Positions 53,087-62,174 of a stretch of 64,000 bases of DNA are shown in pieces. Position numbers and translations under genes: made by a program. Location of the stretch: the IMG/VR virus record IMGVR_UViG_3300035698_031678, positions 1-64,000 of that record; one strand, given 5' to 3'. Position 1 is the stretch's first letter, and each line of letters opens with the position of its first letter. Source of the stretch: a virus. A model generated the notes under the pieces. It was not told the DNA's origin, searched no databases, and was given only the letters and a program-made list of their open reading frames with translations.

Positions 53087-54280
53087 TTAGTCTAGACTTA
53101 CCGCACTGATATCTTCATAGTCAACGTCTTGAATTGCACCTTTCTTAGCATTATCAGTCTTAGCAGTCTTAAGTTCGGCAACATCCTCCTCTGCATCTGG
53201 AATAGCATCAGCATCTGGCATAGCAGCCGATTCACCTTTATTGTTATTTGCAGAAAAGTAACTTTTACCATAAGCAGAAAAGTAAATCTTGTCAAATAAT
53301 GCTGGATTACCAATGGTCTTCTTGATAGATTCAATGATATCATTTTCAGTATCAGTATCCCATTTTTTAGGCATGTAATCCTCTAAAACTGGGGTTTCAG
53401 CATTAAGGTAATTAAACATTCCTCTCATACCATCTTTGTCTTTCCACCACTCTCCTTCAACTTCATCAAAAGTTAATGGTGTAGCAGCATCAGCAAACAT
53501 ACTCTTATCGTAGTTCGTAATGGTCATTTTGTCGTCACTACCTTTTCTGTCCACTTGTTTCTGATTTATCTTTAGAATAAATCTGTGACCTTTGATTGGG
53601 TCAGAATACAGTTTAGAGCTAATTCCGTTTTCAGGATCACTCTTTAGTGCGCCATCAATCAATTCATCAACTTGCTTAGCAAATCTGAAAATCTTAATTT
53701 TGCCATTTAATTCTGGTTCTTGAGCATCCTTGATGATCTGGTAAGGGGCAAAATGGTAAAGTTTTCTGCTAAACAAACTTGCCATGTTTTGGAAAGCTAG
53801 TGAATCATGACCTCTGAGAGCAAAAAATGCTTTAGTAAGGATGTTATTTCTATCACCCCAAGCTCCAGCATCATCTACCATGATTCTACTGTCTAAATTG
53901 TTTGGGTTAGGTATCCAACTAACATACTTACTAACGATATTTGTTAGACTGTTGTTTTTGTTGGCTCTAGGGTTTTTTAAAAACCTACCAGTAGCATTGT
54001 ACTCCTTGTTCACAGCCTTTTCGTGATCTACACTTGGGGCATATAAATTAAGGTCTCCTTGATACTCCTGTACTATGTCTTCGCTCTTTAAATCTTCAGC
54101 GTCACTTTCGAAAAAATCTGAAAAATCTTCTTCCATGTCTACATCTTCAACTTTACCAGATGTTTGAGGATTCTCGTCATGTTTTTCTAGGGCTTCATCA
54201 GTTTTTCCTGGGATTGGTGCGCCAGTGTTCATTGATTCTGGAACTAATTCTTCTTTCACTTTTTTTGCTTGTTCACTCAT
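53087..54280 (-). CDS. 32: Single-stranded DNA-binding protein (T4 gp32-like)
   Basis: 397 residues (T4 gp32 301). The OB-fold core has ASLFSRKLYHFAPYQIIKDA, QEPELNGKIKIFRFAKQVDE, SDPIKGHRFILKI and DKSMFADAATPL, all in gp32 order. Both ends are acidic: an N-terminal extension of about 75 residues and the usual acidic C-tail that contacts other replication proteins. It has no cysteine at all, so the zinc ribbon of T4 gp32 is missing. It is followed by primase. A short hairpin lies in its leader. Confidence 0.82.
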   Translation of the reverse strand: MSEQAKKVKEELVPESMNTGAPIPGKTDEALEKHDENPQTSGKVEDVDMEEDFSDFFESDAEDLKSEDIVQEYQGDLNLYAPSVDHEKAVNKEYNATGRFLKNPRANKNNSLTNIVSKYVSWIPNPNNLDSRIMVDDAGAWGDRNNILTKAFFALRGHDSLAFQNMASLFSRKLYHFAPYQIIKDAQEPELNGKIKIFRFAKQVDELIDGALKSDPENGISSKLYSDPIKGHRFILKINQKQVDRKGSDDKMTITNYDKSMFADAATPLTFDEVEGEWWKDKDGMRGMFNYLNAETPVLEDYMPKKWDTDTENDIIESIKKTIGNPALFDKIYFSAYGKSYFSANNNKGESAAMPDADAIPDAEEDVAELKTAKTDNAKKGAIQDVDYEDISAVSLD

Positions 54281-54306
54281 GTTTTCTAAATATTAGATTT
54301 GTTAAC

Positions 54307-54325
54307 GTCGTTATATGGTAACGAC
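54307..54325 (-). promoter_or_regulatory. Hairpin in the SSB gene leader
   Basis: GTCGTTA and TAACGAC pair over 7 bp around TATGG, 26 nt before the SSB start on the minus strand. T4 gene 32 controls its own translation through a leader pseudoknot, so a similar role is possible; the sequence alone shows only the stem. Confidence 0.4.
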
Positions 54326-54360
54326 AACCAGTAAATTAACTATTATATACTTAAGGTGTT

Positions 54361-55116
54361 TCAAAATATATTATTGTTACTAAAAAATCTTTCTCCATCA
54401 GAATAAGTTATACCAACTATGTACTTATTACCAGTTCCTTTGTGTAAAATAGTTCTATCCATGTGGTAAGATTCCGTAAAAAGGCTTATAGTGTTGTAGG
54501 TAATGCTGTCAAACAAAGGTTCTGGTATTACCCTTATGTTTTGTATAAGGTCTGGCGAATTAATTTTAGACTTCATTTCTTTGATAGCTTTACAACAATC
54601 CAAAAAAGAAGATCTGTTAAAAAAATGTTCTCTACCATCTATAGCGTTCAAAACATGTATAGTAGTAAGCTTACCGAATAACTCAAATGCTAGTCCCATG
54701 TCTAAATTAAAATGCTCTTTAAGTTTGTCTTCTACGTAGTAATCTACATGACCTTGAACTAACTTTTCTTGGTGTGGTAGTAGACATCTTATTAAATGAG
54801 TGCCTTTATCGGAATGAGAGTAAATGTCTGTAACTTTAGCTATGTAAGACAAGTAAGTTTCTTGTAACTTAGTAAAACCAAATACTGTGGTCTCTTTTGT
54901 TATTAACTTGTTGTAAATTATTTTTTCCGTAAAGATATTGTTACCATTAATAACGAAAGACAATTCATCTAGTATGTAGTTTAAGTAGTTAGAATCTATG
55001 TCTTTTACAACTCTGCCTTCCGAAGTTTCTGTTTCAAAAAGAGTATTGATATATGGAAAGTTTTTGTAAAAATCATTAATTCTTGGATTCTTGCTGTTTT
55101 TGTCTATTAAAATCAT
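54361..55116 (-). CDS. Hypothetical protein
   Basis: 251 residues from the ATG at 55116; the ATG at 55140 would add eight. It begins MILIDKNSKNPRIN. No motif recognised; mixed helical with a KAIKEMKSKINSPDLI segment. It overlaps the end of the preceding gene by 41 bp. The neighbourhood holds head and replication genes. Confidence 0.6.
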   Translation of the reverse strand: MILIDKNSKNPRINDFYKNFPYINTLFETETSEGRVVKDIDSNYLNYILDELSFVINGNNIFTEKIIYNKLITKETTVFGFTKLQETYLSYIAKVTDIYSHSDKGTHLIRCLLPHQEKLVQGHVDYYVEDKLKEHFNLDMGLAFELFGKLTTIHVLNAIDGREHFFNRSSFLDCCKAIKEMKSKINSPDLIQNIRVIPEPLFDSITYNTISLFTESYHMDRTILHKGTGNKYIVGITYSDGERFFSNNNIF

Positions 55117-55648
55117 TCTTACCTTTTTTAAATACACCATTACTATCTAAAGGATTAGCGTAGAGTTCTTTGGATAAAAAATTAATGTAGTCATAATTGG
55201 GTTTCCCAGAATCTATCATGGGTTGTATTATTCCTCCAATAAGTTGAACCTCTATATTTAAAGATATCATGTCAGAATAAGAATAACTTAACTCATACAA
55301 TTCTTTTTGAAGTTCTTGATAAAATTTTAATATCTCATTAATGTCTCTTCCACTTAAAATGTGAATCATATAATTCAAGTCAAAACAATTCCTTATGTTG
55401 GCTATTATAATCATCATTTCCAACATTCTAACATCTGTTTCAGAACTGTTAAATTCAGACATTTTGTATTTAGGTAAGATGTAATAAGACAAAGGGTAAT
55501 CATCAAAAAGGAAACCTTCGTCAAAGCTATCCTTGCTTACAGGCTTGCCATTTATACTTATTACACCAATGAAAGGAATATCATTGGTGCTAATTGGAAA
55601 ACCATCGTAAGTAGTGTTAGGTGTTATGTCACAATATAAAACATCCAA
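55076..55648 (-). CDS. Hypothetical protein
   Basis: 190 residues; acidic start with TYDGFPISTNDIPFIGVISING and DEGFLFDDYPLSYYILPKYK, then helices. No family recognised. It overlaps the downstream gene in another frame, which suggests co-translation. Position between SSB and head genes gives no clear role. Confidence 0.6.
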   Translation of the reverse strand: MDVLYCDITPNTTYDGFPISTNDIPFIGVISINGKPVSKDSFDEGFLFDDYPLSYYILPKYKMSEFNSSETDVRMLEMMIIIANIRNCFDLNYMIHILSGRDINEILKFYQELQKELYELSYSYSDMISLNIEVQLIGGIIQPMIDSGKPNYDYINFLSKELYANPLDSNGVFKKGKNDFNRQKQQESKN

Positions 55649-55686
55649 GTTTTTATAATTTTAAGAGTTATATAAAATAGAAAGTA

Positions 55687-55718
55687 CTTTAACCTTTTAA
55701 CCTTTTAACCTCTTAACC
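55687..55718. repeat. 8-bp tandem repeat (TTTTAACC-like x4)
   Basis: Four copies of TTTTAACC with single changes (CTTTAACC, TTTTAACC, TTTTAACC, TCTTAACC) span the stop of the gene at 55705. The repeat also encodes part of its basic C terminus (KLKRLRG), so it is partly coding. Confidence 0.8.
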
Positions 55719-56031
55719 TTTTTAATTTTCTTATTTTGTTTCTCCTGGACAAGGCGTTCATTGTAAAACTTTCAAATAAATCTACAGTAGTGTCGGACTT
55801 ACCTAACATCACCAACAGATCCATGAAATCATCTATAACATCTGTGTCTTCCATATCGACATCTTCACCCATTGGGTTAAAGTCAGGGTTTTTGGAATTG
55901 ATTTTTCCCCAACCTTTGTTAAAATCCTCAAGAATTTTATCTTTAATATCTTCTTCTTTGATTACTCTACCAGTAACGTTATTAATGGTGAATATTTCTG
56001 CAAGTTCTTTTTTAGAGTATTTTGACTTCAT
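55705..56031 (-). CDS. Small hypothetical protein with LFES motif
   Basis: 108 residues; lysine-rich start, an acidic middle (PMGEDVDMEDTDVIDDFMDL), then LFESF, which fits the L-x-E-S cleavage-like pattern, and a basic end NKIRKLKRLRG. Its gene sits 6 bp behind the next small gene in the head-type operon. Possibly an internal or prohead protein; no homolog known to me. Confidence 0.6.
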   Translation of the reverse strand: MKSKYSKKELAEIFTINNVTGRVIKEEDIKDKILEDFNKGWGKINSKNPDFNPMGEDVDMEDTDVIDDFMDLLVMLGKSDTTVDLFESFTMNALSRRNKIRKLKRLRG

Positions 56032-56037
56032 TTTATT

Positions 56038-56310
56038 TTACTTTAAATAATCTGTAATGGTATCTACATCCCAACCTTCATCATTATCAGGTTTGCTTTC
56101 GACAACTTTTATTATCTGTGGTAAAGTCCAACCATCTTTAATAAGAAATTCTTTAACTTCTAGAACGTTTTCCATTTCGCTGGAACTATATTCTTCCATT
56201 ATGTTCGACAATTCCAATATAATATCGGATTTAGACCATTTGTTGCCTTCAAATTCTTCGTTTAATAATTTAACGTCTTTAGACTCAAGTAATTTTATTA
56301 ACACACTCAT
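56038..56310 (-). CDS. Small acidic protein with LLES motif
   Basis: 90 residues, helical, acidic. It contains LLESK near residue 9 and two W segments (SKSDIILEL, WTLPQIIKVVE). It follows the large LNES protein after 5 bp and so belongs to the same transcript. It looks like a small scaffold-like or internal head peptide. No family known. Confidence 0.6.
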   Translation of the reverse strand: MSVLIKLLESKDVKLLNEEFEGNKWSKSDIILELSNIMEEYSSSEMENVLEVKEFLIKDGWTLPQIIKVVESKPDNDEGWDVDTITDYLK

Positions 56311-56315
56311 AGTTT

Positions 56316-59300
56316 TTATTTTAAAAAATCATCTATAGCTGAAGTAGCATCATCTGCAGCCTTGTTTAAATTTTTGGAAATATCTTCCTCAAAACCTTTT
56401 ATCTTTTCTTTATGGGCTTTGATTTGGTTTTCTAACTTTAACTTAACATCAACGTCTTCAGTTCTAGAAATTTCTTCCTCTTTTTCTGCAATTCTATTTC
56501 TCTGCTCTTTTATTTTAGATAAGATATTTGCTTCTGATTCTTTAGACTTTTGATCTTGTAGTGATTCAAGTTCAGAATCTATTTTGTCTAGTTCAGACTG
56601 CTTAGTGTCTTTGTCCAAGTTCTGATCTCCTGAAACGGTCTTTTTGTTATCTTTTAAAGACTTTATTTTTTCATCTAGAGCGGATTCGTTCATTGCATCA
56701 GAAACATTGTGCTTAACATTCATGGTTTCTAAGACTTCTTTGATTTTATCCATATCAGAATCAGAAACATTTTTGAAGACTAATTTTTTTCTATCTCCTT
56801 CTGACTTTTCAACTTCAGTACTTAAAATACCAGTCTCTATTATGTCTCCCATAAAATTATCTGCATCAGAAGCAGAATTAAAAGTTACGGTTCTATCGCT
56901 AGAATTTGACTCATCTAAACTTTTCACCAAGTTGTATCCATTGGTTTTAATGTCTAAATCCATTTCTTCCTTAGAATCAAATCTTTCAAGATGTAAGCCA
57001 TCGTTATCAAAAAGAAAATAATCTTCACCTTCTTTTTTCATGGTAACTCTGTTATCTTCATATAGCTCTTCAGAAATTTCATGACCAAAATTAGCATTCA
57101 ACATGTCTTTGTCTTCTTCTATAACAACGTCTGTACAATTTGACTCAAACAGAACTGTTTTTATTAGTGCTATTTCTCTATCGAAGAAACTTTCGTAGAG
57201 GTTGGTAAATTGATATGAATTCTTTGACTTTCTTGTTAATTTAATGTTACTACCATTAGGGTTTCTTTTGGCAATAGCTTCATTAAGGTGTGATACCAAA
57301 GAATCATCAGAATCATATTTAAAGGCTTCTAGCTTTTCACACTCAACTAAGATACCATAGAATCTTTCAATGTTATCATAGATAAGAGGATAATTAGCAA
57401 GCTCTTCTTTGTCTATCCAAGCGTGATCTTGAACTTCATCATCAGTATATTCTGTTTCTTGAGTAGTAATTTCACCCATAAAGTAGTTAGATATACTACC
57501 TTCATCATTAGCGTATTCTCCAACTCTTACTGGATTTATAATGTCTAATCCTACTTCCTCTTTACATTCTCTAATGCAACCTTCTATAGATGTTTCGCCA
57601 GTCATTACTTTACCACCTGGAAAACCCCATTTACTAGGTTCAAAGTCAGATTCTGAAGATCTTTGCATTAACAAATATTTTCCTTGTTGATCTCTGACAA
57701 TCATATCAGCGTAAATTTGCATTGGAGAATCTATACCCATTTCTAATGCTGCTTCACTAAGGTCTTTAGCGTGTTTTTTAGCATAGTTTAGCCCTTCTTT
57801 TATACCAACATTTTCTTTTATAACCTGACCTATTTTACCACCTTCATAAGGGTGTAAGTCAAATTTACTAGAAGACTGGCTTCTGATTTTAAAGTAGAAC
57901 TCTCTACCAGATTCGTCTTTGATAGTTACATCTTTACCTGAATCACCTTGGGTATTAGATGTTTGGGTAAACTTAGATTCGTTTAAGTTACCTTTTACTA
58001 TTTTGCTAAGCTCCTCTTCATCTAACCAAATGTTTATTGGTCTACCTTCATTCATTTTAAAAACACAACTTACGTCTCCGATTTTACCGACTCTAACTAC
58101 TTCGTTATTACCGATTTTTTGTGGTGGAGTTTTGAAACTTGTTATGTTGAAGTTGAAGTGTTTGTTTATTTCTTCTACAGTTTCTAACTTGGATTCAGAA
58201 TCGTCTAAGGCAAAAATGCAAATAGGGTCTACTATCTCAAGTGTATTAATAACAAAGTCTATAAATTCTTCTTGATTTTCTTTAATCAGAGCATACTCTT
58301 CTAAAGTGTGATAAGAAACTATTGTGCCATTGTATATCTTAGTGAAGCTTTCATCAATGTCAGAAAGGTCACTTTTAACCTTAAATAAGTAGTCAGTCAT
58401 ATAAACACTACCACTTTTAGTAGTTACAAGGTTTTCATCAACAGATTTAACTGTAAACAATGTATTTGGATGATCTGAATGACCGACCAGGTCACCAGCT
58501 CTTATTTTGCTTTTAGTACCAACCATTTTTGAATTGACATCAAGATTTAAAGGTGGATTTACTGGGTCAATATTCCATTCTTTAAAGCTTTTTGATTCTG
58601 ACATGTTCAATGTGTTAGCCAGAGTTAGGTCAAATTTCAGAACGCCATCTTTTAAAGAAAAAACGTAATATCCCTTAACTAACAGGTTTAATTTTTTAGC
58701 CCAGACTTTAATTTCATTCTTTATCTCCTTACCCAATTTAGTAGAAAAGAATCTTTCACCATAGGGAGTGTTGTAATTTTCAGATTTTTTAATATCAATA
58801 TCAAAACGATATACTAAATTAACCTTAGAACTATCGTTAACAAGTTCGCCATTTACATTACCAGTCTCTGAGGTGTTACCAATTTTATCTTTTAAACCAT
58901 TAATATTTGATTTAACCAAGTCTTGAGCCTTAGTAAGGTTTTTAGAAATTATTTTTTCAACATCTTTAATTTGATCTTCTATTACTTTTTTAAAAGAGTT
59001 TTTATGTCCATCAAATCCAACAGATTTCTTACCATACCAATCATCCATACTTTCAGGCAAGTTTTTCTGGTAATTTAAAAAAGGGACTCTGAAAGTTTCT
59101 AGAATTTCATTAATCCCTAAACCATTTGATAAATGTTCAACATACAAAGATTTTAAAGTAGATTTTGAGTTAAGAGTAGAATTTGAAAACACACTACTAA
59201 AGAATTCTTCATGGTTATTTTTAGAATTTCTAGATTCTAGTAACTCACCATATCCAACTGCATTACCTCTGTTTGCCATAGCTCCAGCAGCTGCTCCATC

Positions 59301-60389
59301 AGTTTCGTCTAAACGATCATATTCATCATTGAAGTTTAAGCCATACTTTTTGTAAAATAGATCGTATGACTCTTCATTTCTTTCTTCCTGACCATCAAAT
59401 TCATCAGGATCTACCCCATCTAATAAAGGTAAGTATGCATCTTCTAGGTCTGAAATACTGTTAAAAGTCTTTTTAGACTCGAAAAGGTTGGTAATTCTGT
59501 TTTCTTTTAGCTCACCAAGTATAAGAACGGTTTTTTTAGAAGATCTTGATTCTGATAACCTTTGAGCAGCGAAAACGTTTCTGTTTATTAGTTTATTTTT
59601 TAAAATTTTAACAGCAGATTCATTTAAATTAAGAAGATTGTCTTCATATTTGTCTAGTATGGCAGCTTTGATTTCTTCTTCTGAACCTGAATCGTCAAGA
59701 CCCATTTCAGCAGCCATAACTTCAATTTCAAACAGGTTTAAAGACTCTAAGTGTCTTTTAAGGCTATCAGGATCTTTGAACTTTGATTCATTTAAACCTA
59801 GAAATTCTTTTCCTTTTTTAGATATGGCATATTGCTCTATACCCATCACTGTATTGTTCATGATAAAGTCTTTACTTTGGGCTTTGTCAATCAGTTCTTT
59901 TGGAAATTCTCTATTAATTTTAGACTGGAATATTCTATCATCAACATTATCTGGTGTGATTGCGTGGAGAAGTTTAATAAGGTCTTTGTCCGAATCAGCA
60001 GATTCATTTAAGTCCATAAATTCTTTCCCCATCATGGATATAGCATATTGTTCTATGCCCATCACTTTATTGTTCATGATAAAGTCTCTACTTTGGGCTT
60101 TATCTATAAGTTCTTTTGGAAATTCTATGTCAATTTTAGATTTAAATATTCTATCATCAACATCATTTGGAGTAATTGCGTGAAGAAGTTTGATCATGTT
60201 TTTGTCTGAATCATTCGATTCGTTTAAACCGCCTACGCCTTTTATACCTTTTTCTTTTAAAAAGAATTTAATCTCTTCTTCAGCATCTTCTTTAGACATT
60301 ATAGAAATTTCATCTTGTATCAACATCCATTCATCAAATAATCGAGGATAATTGTTAGCTATGTCTAAGTTTATGAGTTCTATATTCAT
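56316..60389 (-). CDS. Large multi-LNES protein with embedded Nudix hydrolase domain
   Basis: 1357 residues. LNES-type tetrapeptides occur at about 55, 127, 199, 255, 802, with LSES 278, LFES 302 and 1080, LLES 383, LPES 444, IDES 678, LSEA 877, LNEA 1035, LYES 1064 and LDES 1158. All fit the T4 prohead-protease rule (L/I-x-E then S/A/G). Two 72-residue tandem copies make up 55-198, and a SAP-like helix pair lies near 203-250. Residues about 887-1015 are a Nudix domain with box Gly926-Leu948 (GKVMTGETSIEGCIRECKEE). LSEA and LNEA sites flank it exactly. The C terminus (1240-1357) is coiled coil. Likely a head-packaged protein cut into pieces. Confidence 0.8.
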   Translation of the reverse strand: MNIELINLDIANNYPRLFDEWMLIQDEISIMSKEDAEEEIKFFLKEKGIKGVGGLNESNDSDKNMIKLLHAITPNDVDDRIFKSKIDIEFPKELIDKAQSRDFIMNNKVMGIEQYAISMMGKEFMDLNESADSDKDLIKLLHAITPDNVDDRIFQSKINREFPKELIDKAQSKDFIMNNTVMGIEQYAISKKGKEFLGLNESKFKDPDSLKRHLESLNLFEIEVMAAEMGLDDSGSEEEIKAAILDKYEDNLLNLNESAVKILKNKLINRNVFAAQRLSESRSSKKTVLILGELKENRITNLFESKKTFNSISDLEDAYLPLLDGVDPDEFDGQEERNEESYDLFYKKYGLNFNDEYDRLDETDGAAAGAMANRGNAVGYGELLESRNSKNNHEEFFSSVFSNSTLNSKSTLKSLYVEHLSNGLGINEILETFRVPFLNYQKNLPESMDDWYGKKSVGFDGHKNSFKKVIEDQIKDVEKIISKNLTKAQDLVKSNINGLKDKIGNTSETGNVNGELVNDSSKVNLVYRFDIDIKKSENYNTPYGERFFSTKLGKEIKNEIKVWAKKLNLLVKGYYVFSLKDGVLKFDLTLANTLNMSESKSFKEWNIDPVNPPLNLDVNSKMVGTKSKIRAGDLVGHSDHPNTLFTVKSVDENLVTTKSGSVYMTDYLFKVKSDLSDIDESFTKIYNGTIVSYHTLEEYALIKENQEEFIDFVINTLEIVDPICIFALDDSESKLETVEEINKHFNFNITSFKTPPQKIGNNEVVRVGKIGDVSCVFKMNEGRPINIWLDEEELSKIVKGNLNESKFTQTSNTQGDSGKDVTIKDESGREFYFKIRSQSSSKFDLHPYEGGKIGQVIKENVGIKEGLNYAKKHAKDLSEAALEMGIDSPMQIYADMIVRDQQGKYLLMQRSSESDFEPSKWGFPGGKVMTGETSIEGCIRECKEEVGLDIINPVRVGEYANDEGSISNYFMGEITTQETEYTDDEVQDHAWIDKEELANYPLIYDNIERFYGILVECEKLEAFKYDSDDSLVSHLNEAIAKRNPNGSNIKLTRKSKNSYQFTNLYESFFDREIALIKTVLFESNCTDVVIEEDKDMLNANFGHEISEELYEDNRVTMKKEGEDYFLFDNDGLHLERFDSKEEMDLDIKTNGYNLVKSLDESNSSDRTVTFNSASDADNFMGDIIETGILSTEVEKSEGDRKKLVFKNVSDSDMDKIKEVLETMNVKHNVSDAMNESALDEKIKSLKDNKKTVSGDQNLDKDTKQSELDKIDSELESLQDQKSKESEANILSKIKEQRNRIAEKEEEISRTEDVDVKLKLENQIKAHKEKIKGFEEDISKNLNKAADDATSAIDDFLK
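57345..57731 (-). other. Nudix hydrolase domain inside the multi-LNES protein
   Basis: Residues about 887-1015. The box G-x5-E-x7-R-E-x2-E-E-x-G-L is complete (Gly926, Glu932, Arg940, Glu941, Glu944, Glu945, Gly947). It begins MQIYADMIVRDQQGKYLLMQ, the typical first strands, with PSKWGFPGG before the box. Substrates of such enzymes are nucleoside diphosphates linked to another group, including damaged dNTPs; not predictable here. Confidence 0.85.
59796..60227 (-). repeat. 72-residue tandem duplication (2 x 216 bp)
   Basis: Residues 55-126 and 127-198 are near-identical (LNES...DSDK, LLHAITP, FPKELIDKAQS, GIEQYAIS) and each starts with LNES; a third LNES begins the next segment at 199. The unit is 216 bp, and the two copies differ at scattered positions. 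Confidence 0.92.
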
Positions 60390-60390
60390 C

Positions 60391-61137
60391 TTAAAGGTTA
60401 ATTTTTGTAAATTTGTTATTACCAGATCTAAAGATAAGTGTTTTACCTTCGTTTACTTTAATGGATTGTTTAGATTGCAAAACTTTCATTTTAGCAACGC
60501 TAATGCTTTCTAATAATGCTGACATGTTAACTGGGTCTCTCCTTATACTGCTCATTAGAACTCTACCCATCATACTCTTCTCTCCATTTTTAACAGCATC
60601 CTGGTAAATGGTTTCTCTCATAGTGTAATCGTAAGAGCTTGGATAATGTCCAGTAGATAAACCGTATAGTGCTAGTATACTATTCTCATCCATCTGATTA
60701 AAAACAGCATCTTTTATTTCTGAATTCTCTACTATGCCTTCGTTTAGTTGCATTTGAACCTCTCTCTGGTAAACAGGATAGTGCATCAAGCATTGAGTTG
60801 CTCTAGTTGTTACAACCAAATTCCAGGTTTCGCAATTTTCTGGGTCGAAGTTTGGACAAAGCATGTCCACAGAGTTGTGGAAATGAACTAGTGTGTCGTT
60901 TATTGCCCCTAATAATTTGTCTGACATAAGATCTATCTCAAAACTAGCGTAGTTGGATATAAACTTTAATACAGAATCTACACTTGCAAATTTAGAATTT
61001 ATCAAGTGTCCTAAATTAGCATAACATTCTTCTGTTATCTTATCAGTTTTTTCGTAAACTCTTAAGGATTTAGGATCAAGATTTAATAAAAATATTTCCT
61101 CACCAAAAGAATTAATAATAGAGGTAACATCTACCAT
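60391..61137 (-). CDS. Hypothetical head-operon protein
   Basis: 248 residues, helical and acidic, with LLNLDPKSLRV and later QLNEGIVENS, ALLESISVAKM and KVNEGKTLIF, so a few cleavage-like sites. Its stop is one base before the ATG of the large LNES protein, and a promoter-like AATAAATA lies 16 nt before its start. Role in head assembly is inferred. Confidence 0.6.
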   Translation of the reverse strand: MVDVTSIINSFGEEIFLLNLDPKSLRVYEKTDKITEECYANLGHLINSKFASVDSVLKFISNYASFEIDLMSDKLLGAINDTLVHFHNSVDMLCPNFDPENCETWNLVVTTRATQCLMHYPVYQREVQMQLNEGIVENSEIKDAVFNQMDENSILALYGLSTGHYPSSYDYTMRETIYQDAVKNGEKSMMGRVLMSSIRRDPVNMSALLESISVAKMKVLQSKQSIKVNEGKTLIFRSGNNKFTKINL

Positions 61138-61153
61138 TGCGTTTTAATTTGGT

Positions 61154-61161
61154 TATTTATT
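61154..61161 (-). promoter_or_regulatory. Candidate late promoter element (AATAAATA, minus strand)
   Basis: On the minus strand AATAAATAACC lies 16 nt before the ATG at 61137, matching the ending of the motif at 1007. Inferred. Confidence 0.35.
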
Positions 61162-61171
61162 TAACAAAAAT

Positions 61172-62173
61172 TTATGACCTAGCATCTTTTTCCATTTCCA
61201 CCCTTCGTTCTTCTATATCCTCTCTAGTTAAGTCCTGGTTATCTTCTTTGTCCGAAGTGATGTTCTTAAGGTCGTTAAGTAGGGCAGTTCTATCTCTAGT
61301 CTTAAAAGTTTCTCCAACCATTTCATAATCAGCATTTTCTGGAAGTTCTTCTGATTTTTTAAGCATGATATTTATTTCATGTTGGTCTTTCACTTTGCTT
61401 AGGTCTTCTATAACATCTTTTAAGGTAGTAGAAATAAAGCTGTTTATTTCTAAAACTAATTTTTGTTGCTGAGTAAAGCTTTCGTAAGTAGTTTTAGTAC
61501 CTATTCCACTCATTATTTCGGTAAAATATTTCATTATAACTTGCTTGGTAAGGTTTAACTGAACAAACATTAATGATAAAGACTCTGCAGATATTTGTAT
61601 TCTTTGTTTTACGTAAGAATTTTCTGCTATTATTTCTTTAGTTAGGTAGTGGTCAGAAACAGAAACTAATAACATCCTAGCTTTAATGGTAGCTGTTTCA
61701 TACCTGTCAGAAAAGTAATCTTCCCAAGTTTCTAGTAACTCATCTATATCTGTTTCAGGCATATCGTCATCCCCATTGCCATCAAAGCCAGAACTTTTAG
61801 AAGAACCCAGACTAGCAAATGCTTCAGTCTCGGTTAGTTTCTTCTTAAGTTTTTTATTAGTTACTTCTCCACTATTGTGAGAACTTATAATGTCGTCTAT
61901 GTCTGAATTAGTACCATAGTACTTAGGAACAAGATCGTTTTTGTCTACTATCATAACTTTATAGAACTTTATTCTATTAACGTTTTGTTTCTTAAATTTC
62001 TTTGCAGACTCTATGCTAGGAAACTCTAAGACATACTTCATCATAGTACCGTTCTTAGGCTTCATACTTATTTTGTGGTATTCACTCTTAGGTAGTTTGT
62101 ATGGGTCAGATACGTTATAGTCTTCACCACTAATTACCAATTCTTCTCTATCACCTTCTATTTTTAAGTTCAT
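61172..62173 (-). CDS. Hypothetical head-operon protein
   Basis: 333 residues. The N-terminal 110 residues are mixed alpha/beta; residues about 105-150 are acidic and Gly/Ser-rich; the rest is helical (LLETWEDYFSDRYETATI, QQKLVLEINSFISTTLKD). No motif recognised. It begins one base from the stop of the gene before it. Could be a portal-associated or scaffold-like protein. Confidence 0.58.
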   Translation of the reverse strand: MNLKIEGDREELVISGEDYNVSDPYKLPKSEYHKISMKPKNGTMMKYVLEFPSIESAKKFKKQNVNRIKFYKVMIVDKNDLVPKYYGTNSDIDDIISSHNSGEVTNKKLKKKLTETEAFASLGSSKSSGFDGNGDDDMPETDIDELLETWEDYFSDRYETATIKARMLLVSVSDHYLTKEIIAENSYVKQRIQISAESLSLMFVQLNLTKQVIMKYFTEIMSGIGTKTTYESFTQQQKLVLEINSFISTTLKDVIEDLSKVKDQHEINIMLKKSEELPENADYEMVGETFKTRDRTALLNDLKNITSDKEDNQDLTREDIEERRVEMEKDARS

Positions 62174-62174
62174 T

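Noticed and set aside
55687-55718. Telomere-like or origin repeat
   Set aside because: Only four imperfect 8-bp units, partly coding for the C terminus of a small protein; local slippage is the simpler reading.
57345-57731. Nudix hydrolase as a separate gene
   Set aside because: The frame is continuous on both sides with no start signal, so it is a domain of the large protein.
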